Part shown: positions 5,081 to 9,631 of the stretch, piece after piece | How positions within the stretch are numbered: the first letter of the stretch is position 1 | Layout: every line of letters begins with the position of its first letter | Source of the DNA: L227-5C sp038209275 | Lineage (GTDB): Bacteria > Chloroflexota > Chloroflexia > Chloroheliales > Chloroheliaceae | Length of the DNA stretch: 9,631 nt | NCBI GenBank assembly: GCA_038209275.1 | Contig: JBBQXW010000289.1 | Coordinates: 1-9,631, forward strand | Direction of reading: 5' to 3' | Notes under the pieces: generated by a model | Seen by the model: only the letters and a program-made list of their open reading frames with translations | Database searches by the model: none | Told to the model about the DNA's origin: nothing | Position numbers and translations under genes: made by a program

Positions 5081-5827
5081 TTAGGGCAGCGTCAGAATTA
5101 AAGGTGCGCCGTCCGTCACTGCAATCGAATGTTCAAAGTGGGCCGAAAGCGCACCATCTTTAGTTACTACCGTCCATTTATCGGGCATTACTACCGTCTC
5201 GTAAGTTCCGAGGTTGACCATTGGCTCTATCGCCAGACACATACCCCTCCTGAGCGGGATACCGGGTTTGTCTTGACGGAAATTGGGAACCTGGGGGTCT
5301 TCGTGAACTTTGCGCCCGATACCGTGTCCGACGTATTGGGTTACGACGCTAAAGCCGTTTCTCTCAACGTAATCGTGAATGGCTCTGGAAATATCGTACA
5401 GGTGCTTCCCCAATCGCATCTGTTCGATGCCGCACATAGTAGCCTGCCTGGTTACGTTCAGCAGCTTTTCGGCCTGCGGGCTAATCTTGCCGACTGCAAA
5501 GGTCGCCGCCGCGTCCCCGTTCCAGCCCTTGTAAGTTGCGCCTACATCCAGGCTGATAATATCGCCGTCCTTGAGAACCCGTTTGCCCGGTATACCGTGT
5601 ACCACCTCTTCATTAAAAGAGATACAGACGCTGCCAGGGAAGCTATATAATCCCTTGAAGGCAGGGGTACAACCTTGAGAACGAATATAATCTTCGGCTA
5701 TTGCATCCAGTTCCAGCGCTGTAATGCCGGGGCGGACGTGTTTTCTAAGTTCTTCAATTGTTTTGCCGACCACCTGACCAGCGCGCCGCATTAATTCAAT
5801 TTCGTTTTTAGTTTTACAGCTTATCAT
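5081..5827 (-). CDS. map: Type I methionine aminopeptidase
   Basis: It removes the N-terminal methionine co-translationally when the second residue is small, in the cytoplasm near the ribosome. The 248-aa product has the full pita-bread metalloenzyme set: Asp94 (SLDVGA), Asp105 (NGDAAAT), His168 (VGHGIGR), Glu201 (AIEPM) and Glu232 (FEHSIAVT), which match E. coli D97, D108, H171, E204 and E235. His77 (VVHGIP) corresponds to the catalytic His79. It has no N-terminal zinc-finger extension, so it is type Ia. The ATG lacks a strong Shine-Dalgarno sequence (only GAGAA nearby). adk precedes it, as in spc-type operons, but 383 bp away across repeats. Confidence 0.97.
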   Translation of the reverse strand: MISCKTKNEIELMRRAGQVVGKTIEELRKHVRPGITALELDAIAEDYIRSQGCTPAFKGLYSFPGSVCISFNEEVVHGIPGKRVLKDGDIISLDVGATYKGWNGDAAATFAVGKISPQAEKLLNVTRQATMCGIEQMRLGKHLYDISRAIHDYVERNGFSVVTQYVGHGIGRKVHEDPQVPNFRQDKPGIPLRRGMCLAIEPMVNLGTYETVVMPDKWTVVTKDGALSAHFEHSIAVTDGAPLILTLP

Positions 5828-5860
5828 ATAATTCTCGTTTATTTATTTCCCGTTCTTACT

Positions 5861-5874
5861 CAGGTTAAAACCTG
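5861..5874. repeat. CAGGTT/AACCTG palindrome in the map leader
   Basis: CAGGTT-AA-AACCTG is a perfect 6-bp stem 34 bp upstream of map. The half-site AACCTG/CAGGTT is also found, in the opposite arrangement, in the rpmJ promoter spacer (4905-4918). With only two instances, chance cannot be excluded. Confidence 0.4.
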
Positions 5875-5881
5875 AAAATCC

Positions 5882-5914
5882 TTAGTTTTTATTTTTTTCA
5901 AAAATAAAAACTAA
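5882..5914. repeat. 15-bp perfect AT-rich hairpin in the adk/map gap
   Basis: TTAGTTTTTATTTTT (5882-5896) pairs perfectly with 5900-5914 across a 3-nt loop. On the transcribed strand it lies about 55 nt before map. Its TTAGTTTTT step matches the 98-108 arm in the truA/rplM gap. Confidence 0.75.
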
Positions 5915-5925
5915 AAAAGGAGGTT

Positions 5926-5967
5926 CTTAGCTTTTGAAAATTTTTGCAAAAATTTTCAAAAGCTAAG
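5926..5967. repeat. Perfect 42-bp palindrome in the adk/map gap
   Basis: Two 20-nt arms (5926-5945 and 5948-5967) are exactly complementary and the central GC is self-complementary, so the whole 42 bp is a perfect palindrome. The arms read CTTAGCTTTTGAAAATTTTT and its complement. The core TTTTTGCAAAAA is shared with 3426-3465. A second stem, AGAGAAAAGC (5966-5975) with GCTTTTCTCT (6001-6010), begins where the palindrome ends. Confidence 0.9.
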
Positions 5968-6091
5968 AGAAAAGCGAAAATTCGGTTATTTCAGTTTTTT
6001 GCTTTTCTCTGGCTAAAGCCTGGGAAACTCTCAGTTTTTAAGCATTTGCAAAGAGTTCAAAAATTCAGAAAAGCTAAGGGAAAAGCAAAAA
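5958..6091. repeat. Direct repeat pair within the adk/map gap
   Basis: The 23-nt segment AAAAGCTAAGAGAAAAGC plus GAAAA (5958-5980) recurs at 6069-6091 with two differences, and its complement is partly present at 6001-6014. TCAGTTTTT also occurs twice (from about 5991 and 6031). The 5828-6210 gap is a mosaic of fragments of this one motif and contains no gene that I can support. Confidence 0.7.
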
Positions 6092-6122
6092 CCCTGTCTT
6101 TATTTAGTAATGCCATAGTATT

Positions 6123-6164
6123 AATTGGCGGCTCCCCAGCACTTTACCGGGGAAGCCGCCAATT
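6123..6164 (-). promoter_or_regulatory. GC-rich hairpin downstream of adk
   Basis: AATTGGCGGCT pairs with AGCCGCCAATT (11 bp) and continues through CCCC/GGGG after a single-base bulge, around an 11-nt loop, 46 nt beyond the adk stop codon. It is the most stable-looking stem in this gap. No U-tract follows on the minus strand, so it fits mRNA stabilisation, processing or pausing better than a simple intrinsic terminator. Confidence 0.55.
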
Positions 6165-6210
6165 ATGACTGGCTAATTCTATAGAGGAGCCTGACGCTTG
6201 CTCACAGTCG

Positions 6211-6894
6211 CTACGCCACTAGCGACTTACTTAGTTCCCCCACGGCGGGTTGGAGAGCCTCCATTATTTTCTCTTTTACTTTTTCTACCGCCTGTTGCCC
6301 ATTTATTTCGGCTATCAAGCCTTTACGAGTATAATACTCGATTAATGGCGTTGTCTGGCTGAAGTAGACCTGCAACCGATTTTCGGCGGTAGAGCGCTTG
6401 TCATCCTCGCGCTGTATCAGGGTTGCCCCTTCCAGGTCGCAAATTCCCGGCACTTTGGGCGGGTTTTTCACTTCGTGATAAGAAGTGTCGCAGACCGGGC
6501 AAATCAGGCGACCACTCAGGCGATTGAGCAACTCTTCCGTGTCTACCTTAATGTAAATGACCTTCTGAATACCCTGCTTAAAATCGCTTTGCATTGCTGA
6601 GTCTAAAGCTTCGGCTTGAGCAATCGTGCGAGGAAAGCCATCCAGTAGCGCACCATTTTTGCAACCAGGGTCGGTAGTCAAATGCTCACGAATCATGCGG
6701 ATAACGGTTGCATCCGGCACAAGTTCGCCGCGATCCATATAGCCTTTGGCTTCCTGACCAAGCGGGGTGTTTTTCTTGATATTCTCGCGAAATAAATCAC
6801 CACTCGAAACGTGGGCAATGCCTAATGCTTCCGACAACAATTTGGCTTGCGTACCCTTACCAGCTCCCGGCGCTCCCAGAAGAATCAAATACAT
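6211..6894 (-). CDS. adk: Adenylate kinase, long (zinc-LID) form
   Basis: It interconverts ATP + AMP and 2 ADP in the cytoplasm. The 227-aa product has the P-loop GAPGAGKGT (7-15), the AMP-binding region SSGDLFRENI (30-39), DGFPRT (85-90) and an extended LID domain (about 128-167). The LID carries a zinc-type motif with Cys132, Cys135 and Cys152, but the fourth ligand position is Glu155 (CDLEG) rather than the usual Cys or Asp. QREDDKR follows, as expected. The ATG has GGAGG 11 nt upstream, a slightly long spacing. A palindrome, AGTCGCT-N8-AGCGACT (6206-6227), spans the stop codon. It sits between secY and map, the usual spc position, with its own promoter candidate. Confidence 0.97.
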   Translation of the reverse strand: MYLILLGAPGAGKGTQAKLLSEALGIAHVSSGDLFRENIKKNTPLGQEAKGYMDRGELVPDATVIRMIREHLTTDPGCKNGALLDGFPRTIAQAEALDSAMQSDFKQGIQKVIYIKVDTEELLNRLSGRLICPVCDTSYHEVKNPPKVPGICDLEGATLIQREDDKRSTAENRLQVYFSQTTPLIEYYTRKGLIAEINGQQAVEKVKEKIMEALQPAVGELSKSLVA

Positions 6895-7000
6895 ATTTGC
6901 GTCAGCCTCCTACTTTGCAAGTAAAGCCCTGCGCCATTGCAGTCTCCAAAGCCGAAAGTAAACAACGCTTCGCGCCCCGGATTGGCTTACCGGCTCTCTA

Positions 7001-7032
7001 AAAGGGGGTCAAAACAAGTTGTAACCCCCTTT
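7001..7032 (-). terminator. Terminator-like hairpin in the adk leader
   Basis: On the minus strand AAAGGGGGT pairs with ACCCCCTTT (9 bp, 14-nt loop), followed by one more T and then AGAGAG. The U-run is only four, three of them in the stem, so it is a weak intrinsic terminator at best. It lies after secY and also after the adk promoter candidate, about 107 nt before adk, which fits a leader attenuator or a partial secY terminator. Confidence 0.5.
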
Positions 7033-7042
7033 ATTGACAACA

Positions 7043-7074
7043 CCAAAGGATTGTACTTTTTTCACAATCTTTGG
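7043..7074 (-). promoter_or_regulatory. First hairpin of the adk leader
   Basis: On the plus strand CCAAAG-G-ATTGT (7043-7054) pairs with ACAATCTTTGG (7064-7074), 11 bp with one bulged base and a 9-nt loop. It begins at about the predicted start site of the 7079-7108 promoter and lies just before the terminator-like hairpin, so it would be the 5' end of the adk transcript. Confidence 0.5.
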
Positions 7075-7078
7075 TTCA

Positions 7079-7108
7079 ATTATAACATATCGAAGGCAGT
7101 CGGCACAA
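7079..7108 (-). promoter_or_regulatory. Extended -10 promoter for adk-map
   Basis: On the minus strand TTGTGC (7108-7103), an 18-nt spacer and TATAAT (7084-7079) are present, with TGT directly before TATAAT as an extended -10. Transcription would start near 7072, giving a leader of about 178 nt before adk. Confidence 0.6.
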
Positions 7109-7153
7109 CTTACCTGCGAAATAGAATTACACCATAGTTTAATAGATGAAATT

Positions 7154-8515
7154 CTATTTCAGGATGCCCTGATACTCGCGCATTACGAGTTGCGCTTCGA
7201 GTTGCTTCATAGTGTCTACAGCGACACCAACAACGATTAGAAGCGAGGTACTGCTCAAGAAGGTGCTGACCTGGGTTTGCACCAGCACACCTATCAAGAA
7301 GGGCAAAATTGCGATTATACCCAAAAAGAGCGCACCAATCAGGGTGATTTTATTTAGCACTTTCAGCAAATAGTCGGTAGTAGGCTTACCGGGCCGGAAG
7401 CCAGGAATAAAGCCACCCCGTTCTCGCAAGTTTTCAGTAATATTTTGCTGGTTAAAAAGTACAATGGTATAGAAGTAGGTAAAACCTACCACCATCGCAA
7501 AATATAACACCTGATACAAAATACCAGACGGGCCGAAGTTCAGCACTACCCAGTTAGCCGCCTGACTAACCCAGTCGTTCGAGCCGGGCCGGACAAAGAA
7601 AGCAGCAACGGTAGTCGGAAAGATAATGATACTGCTGGCGAAAATCAACGGAATCATACCCGCCGAGTTGACTTTGAGCGGGATGTGGGTGCTTTGTCCA
7701 CCGTAAACTTTGTTACCTTGCGTCTGGCGCGGGAACTTTACTGGAATGCGGCGCTGCCCCTCTTGTACCATTATGATGCCAACAATAGCCGCCAGACCAA
7801 TGAGAATTACAATGGCAATGGAGATAACGTTTTGACCAATGCTGCTCTGGCCCGTTTGAGCAATACGCTGCGGCAAGCCAGCTACGATACCACCAAAGAT
7901 AATAATCGAAACGCCGTTACCAATACCTTTTTCGGTAATTAACTCGCCTATCCAGACCAATAGCAAAGTACCACAGGTCATCGAAGTTACCACCGCCAGC
8001 GTCAGTATTGGGTCAGAGCCAGGGCCGAAGAGCGAAAAGCGCTGTTTCTCAGCCCCCTGAATAACATTTTGGCTTTTAAGTAATACGATTTGACCGTAAG
8101 AAGTCAGAGCAGCAATCGGTACGGTTATAATGTGCGTCCAGCGATTAACAATCGCCCTGCCTCGTTCGCCTTCTTTAGCCAGACGCTCTAGCGCAGGAAT
8201 AATCGGCTGTAAAAGCTGCATGATAATCGTGGCGGTAATGTACGGATAAACCCCAGTCGCGGCAATTGAGAAGTTGCTGAGTGAGCCGCCCGAAAAAATA
8301 TCGAGGAAGCCCAGCACACCACCAATGCCCTGGCTGCTACCAGCGGGGGCGTTATTTCCTGAAATTAGGTCAGCTAACCGAGTTTTAATATCGCCGCTAA
8401 TGCCCGGAATTGGAATGTGAGCAATAATGCGGAAGACTATCAGCATTGCAAAAGTAAATAATAACTTGGCCCGCAAATCGGGTATTTTAAATGCTTTGAC
8501 AACCGCTTCTAACAT
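7154..8515 (-). CDS. secY: Preprotein translocase subunit SecY
   Basis: SecY is the channel subunit of the SecYEG translocon in the cytoplasmic membrane. The 453-aa product shows ten hydrophobic segments: TM1 at about 18-36, a plug region near 64-80 (GIGGVLGFLDIFSGGSLS), TM2 at about 83-102, and the rest in canonical spacing. The cytoplasmic loops carry RRIPVKFPRQTQG (C4) and RERGGFIPGFRPGKPT (C5), which contact ribosome and SecA. The start MLEAVVKAFKIPDLR is chosen because GAGGAG lies 9 nt upstream. The frame is open for 19 more codons to another ATG, but those only translate the heptad repeat. It sits between rplO and adk in spc order. A promoter candidate lies 74 bp upstream. Confidence 0.97.
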   Translation of the reverse strand: MLEAVVKAFKIPDLRAKLLFTFAMLIVFRIIAHIPIPGISGDIKTRLADLISGNNAPAGSSQGIGGVLGFLDIFSGGSLSNFSIAATGVYPYITATIIMQLLQPIIPALERLAKEGERGRAIVNRWTHIITVPIAALTSYGQIVLLKSQNVIQGAEKQRFSLFGPGSDPILTLAVVTSMTCGTLLLVWIGELITEKGIGNGVSIIIFGGIVAGLPQRIAQTGQSSIGQNVISIAIVILIGLAAIVGIIMVQEGQRRIPVKFPRQTQGNKVYGGQSTHIPLKVNSAGMIPLIFASSIIIFPTTVAAFFVRPGSNDWVSQAANWVVLNFGPSGILYQVLYFAMVVGFTYFYTIVLFNQQNITENLRERGGFIPGFRPGKPTTDYLLKVLNKITLIGALFLGIIAILPFLIGVLVQTQVSTFLSSTSLLIVVGVAVDTMKQLEAQLVMREYQGILK

Positions 8516-8524
8516 GAGCAGGGA

Positions 8525-8530
8525 CTCCTC
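8525..8530 (-). promoter_or_regulatory. Shine-Dalgarno fixing the secY start
   Basis: GAGGAG, 9 nt before the ATG at 8515, excludes the longer reading that begins inside the intergenic repeat. The repeat arm starts only 4 bp farther upstream. Confidence 0.8.
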
Positions 8531-8533
8531 TTT

Positions 8534-8638
8534 AAGTAATGAGTGATGAGTAATGAGTAATGAGTGATGCATGACCAGGTAGAATAAAATTATACCACAT
8601 ACGCCTACTCATCACTCATTACTCATCACGCATCACTT
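8534..8638. repeat. Heptad inverted repeat between rplO and secY
   Basis: The 32-nt arms (8534-8565 and 8607-8638) match at 29 positions. The left arm extends as five heptads, AGTAATG-AGTGATG-AGTAATG then AGTAATG-AGTGATG. The right arm is the same family on the other strand. The right arm ends 1 bp from the rplO stop codon and the left arm ends 4 bp from the secY Shine-Dalgarno sequence. The 41-bp loop contains a TATAAT promoter element on the minus strand. Confidence 0.87.
8589..8597 (-). promoter_or_regulatory. Extended -10 element for secY, inside the repeat loop
   Basis: The minus strand reads TGTGGTATAAT, giving TGG plus TATAAT, the same extended -10 string as at rpmJ. No good -35 hexamer is seen 16-18 nt upstream, where the repeat arm lies. 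The start would be near 8582, so the transcript would contain only one arm of the inverted repeat. Confidence 0.5.
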
Positions 8639-8639
8639 C

Positions 8640-9128
8640 TTACTGAGCTTCGGCTACGGCTTCGGTTTCAGCCGGAGTTAATTCTTCAAAAGTGCCACCG
8701 GCGGCAGTAATCTTTTGCTTGGCGCTGGCCGTAATACGGTGAACCCGCACGTTCAGGGCTTTGCCCAACTCGCCGTTGCCCAATACTTTGATCGGCTTGA
8801 CCAGCGAACGGATGTAGCCGCGTGCTACCAGCGTTTCCGGCGTAACATCGCCTTCCCAATCGGCTAAAGTTTCCAGGTTTACTACTTCGTAGCGTAACCG
8901 ATTCGGGTTATTGAAACCCACACCGCGCTTGTAAGGAGACCGCTTCAGAGTATTAGTCTTACTGGGGCTACCTTCAAACCAAACTGGCATCTTACTATGT
9001 CCAGTACGGGCTTTCTGCCCTTTCTGACCGCGTCCAGAGGTCTTGCCAGAGCCAGACCCGGCCCCACGACCAACGCGCTTCCTGGATTTGGTACTACCCG
9101 GAGCGGGTTGCAGTTCGTGCATCTGCAT
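8640..9128 (-). CDS. rplO: 50S ribosomal protein L15
   Basis: L15 is a core 50S assembly protein that binds 23S rRNA through a glycine/arginine-rich N-terminal extension. The 162-aa product has HELQPAPGSTKSRKRVGRG (4-22), the loop GAGSGSGKTSGRGQKGQKAR (22-41), and the C-terminal family signature KVLGNGELGKALNVRVHRIT (114-133) ending near AAGG (142-145). A 17-residue Glu/Ala/Thr tail makes it longer than the usual 145-150. The ATG at 9128 is chosen for GGGAGGA 8 nt upstream, although a second ATG two codons later is possible. Upstream codons in frame only read the repeat. The normally conserved FEGGQ-P segment is FEGSPSKTN (51-59) here. Order rpmD-rplO-secY is canonical. Confidence 0.96.
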   Translation of the reverse strand: MQMHELQPAPGSTKSRKRVGRGAGSGSGKTSGRGQKGQKARTGHSKMPVWFEGSPSKTNTLKRSPYKRGVGFNNPNRLRYEVVNLETLADWEGDVTPETLVARGYIRSLVKPIKVLGNGELGKALNVRVHRITASAKQKITAAGGTFEELTPAETEAVAEAQ

Positions 9129-9136
9129 TTCTAAAA

Positions 9137-9143
9137 TCCTCCC
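9137..9143 (-). promoter_or_regulatory. Shine-Dalgarno fixing the rplO start
   Basis: GGGAGGA, 8 nt before the ATG at 9128, rules out the 29-codon upstream in-frame extension, which lies in the AATTTTG heptad repeat. Confidence 0.8.
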
Positions 9144-9149
9144 AAAAGA

Positions 9150-9234
9150 GAATTTTGAATTTTGAGTTCTGAATTTTGAATTAAATACTTTTGGTATCTC
9201 TAATTCAAAATTCAAAATTCAAAATTCAAAATTT
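9150..9234. repeat. Heptad inverted repeat between rpmD and rplO
   Basis: The 34-nt arms (9150-9183 and 9201-9234) match at 31 positions around a 17-nt loop. On the complementary strand the right arm is four uninterrupted AATTTTG heptads plus AATTA. The left arm has the same periodicity with three changes. The right arm runs into the rpmD stop codon and the left arm ends 6 bp before the rplO Shine-Dalgarno sequence. Confidence 0.88.
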
Positions 9235-9446
9235 TATTCTGCTACTTCTTCCACCTTCACCCAGGGTTCGACACTCTTGACCATGCCACGCACCGCCGGA
9301 TTATCCGGGAGGGTGTAGCTCTGGTGCAAGCGGCGCAGACCCAGTGAACGGATGGTATCTTTGTGGTTGCCCCGCGACCTAATCGGGCTTTTAACCAGCG
9401 TGACTTTTATCATTTTGCCAGTTGGCTTTTCGTTCTCGACAGTCAT
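9234..9446 (-). CDS. rpmD: 50S ribosomal protein L30
   Basis: L30 is a small, late-binding 50S protein. The 70-aa product contains the family core MIKVTLVKSPIRSR (12-25), DTIRSLGLRRLHQS (30-43) and DNPAVRGMVKSVEPWVKVEE (48-67). It is about 10 residues longer at the N-terminus than a typical 58-60 aa bacterial L30. Starting at the internal Met12 would give the usual size, but only the first ATG has a ribosome-binding site (AAGGTGAG, several nt upstream), so the long form is preferred. It lies between rpsE and rplO, the standard spc order, 13 bp after rpsE. Confidence 0.95.
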   Translation of the reverse strand: MTVENEKPTGKMIKVTLVKSPIRSRGNHKDTIRSLGLRRLHQSYTLPDNPAVRGMVKSVEPWVKVEEVAE

Positions 9447-9459
9447 TTTATCTCACCTT

Positions 9460-9631
9460 CTACTCGGCACCACCGCCGGAGCTTTCGCCGCCGCCAGTTT
9501 CGCCGGATTGGTGTGCGCCCGGTTGTTCAGACGATTGTTCTTTGGGCGGAACTTCGTTCACGATTTCAGCAGTTAGTTCTGCCGCGCTAGTCTGGCCCTT
9601 CAAGTGCTGCTCGGTAGCATCGGTACGCGGA
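9460..9631 (-). CDS. rpsE: 30S ribosomal protein S5, C-terminal tail (partial)
   Basis: A minus-strand frame enters from the right edge and stops with TAG at 9460-9462. The 56 visible residues begin PRTDATEQHLKGQTSAAEL and end in a Gly/Ser/Glu-rich stretch (SGETGGGESSGGGAE). The first dozen residues could correspond to the RTPxxVAxxRGK end of S5, and rpsE directly before rpmD is the canonical order. Most of what is visible would then be a lineage-specific C-terminal extension past the usual S5 end. The conserved S5 domains lie outside the window, so identification depends mainly on synteny. Confidence 0.72.
   Translation of the reverse strand, partial: PRTDATEQHLKGQTSAAELTAEIVNEVPPKEQSSEQPGAHQSGETGGGESSGGGAE

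Noticed and set aside
5129..5650. 173-codon plus-strand frame opposite map
   Set aside because: It lies entirely antisense to a complete map gene with all catalytic residues. No ribosome-binding site or recognisable domain.
5944..6168. Plus-strand 74-codon frame with repeated QKF-KAK-KAK segments
   Set aside because: The peptide repeat only reflects the DNA direct repeats (5958-5980 and 6069-6091). There is no ribosome-binding site and no family resemblance.
6326..6340. 15-bp palindrome CGAGTAT-A-ATACTCG containing TATAAT inside adk
   Set aside because: It lies within the conserved adk coding sequence (IEYYTRKG region) and there is no independent sign of promoter use.
7314..7319. Minus-strand TATAAT inside secY
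   Set aside because: It is in coding sequence for a membrane segment, lacks the TGn extension and has no gene start nearby.
8516..8572. 19-codon N-terminal extension of secY (MHHSLLITHHS...)
   Set aside because: It translates the heptad repeat. The GAGGAG site at 8525-8530 and the conserved MLEAVVKAF start support 8515.
9129..9215. 29-codon N-terminal extension of rplO
   Set aside because: The codons lie in the AATTTTG repeat. GGGAGGA at 9137-9143 fixes the start at 9128.
9150..9234. Intrinsic terminator between rpmD and rplO
   Set aside because: The stem is A-T rich throughout with no GC core and no following U-run, and essential co-directional genes follow. The same applies to the other heptad hairpins.

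Overview
The window is one long block of co-directional housekeeping genes, all on the minus strand. Read 5' to 3' on that strand (right to left here) the order is rpsE (3' end only) - rpmD - rplO - secY - adk - map - rpmJ - rpsM - rpsK - rpsD - rpoA - rplQ - truA - rplM (5' end only). This is the distal spc operon joined to the alpha operon and the rplM-rpsI operon. These genes build both ribosomal subunits, the RNA polymerase alpha subunit and the Sec channel, and supply adenylate kinase, N-terminal methionine removal and tRNA pseudouridylation.

The organism is a bacterium. Features that suggest Chloroflexota are RpoA with an acidic tail, the four-cysteine (C+) forms of S4 and L36, the gene order, mid-range GC, and intergenic gaps loaded with short repeats. 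The phylum is an inference, because no rRNA is present. Filamentous cyanobacteria also carry heptameric repeats, but the protein sequences look less like theirs.

The unusual part is the spacing. These genes are normally packed tightly, but here the gaps are about 80 to 380 bp and hold inverted repeats. In five gaps (rpmD/rplO, rplO/secY, rpmJ/rpsM, rplQ/rpoA, truA/rplQ) the arms are tandem 7-mers, and the 7-mer differs between gaps (AATTTTG, AGTAATG/AGTGATG, AGTTTCA, AGTTTTG). One arm starts at or just after the upstream stop codon and the other usually ends just before the next Shine-Dalgarno sequence. A second AT-rich family, with a TTTTTGCAAAAA core in some copies, sits in truA/rplM, rpsD/rpsK, rpmJ/map and adk/map. 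It includes a perfect 42-bp palindrome at 5926-5967. A third, REP-like repeat lies between rpsK and rpsM.

Three minus-strand extended -10 promoters (TGnTATAAT) are visible, ahead of rpmJ, adk and secY. The adk promoter is followed by two hairpins, the second terminator-like, which suggests an attenuated leader. The rpsD gene has a structured 368-bp leader. infA, usually between map and rpmJ, is absent. rpoA and rpsD both start with TTG behind strong Shine-Dalgarno sequences.

No mobile-element genes, CRISPR array, tRNA or rRNA were seen. The best candidate for something undescribed is the gap-filling repeat system, not a new protein.
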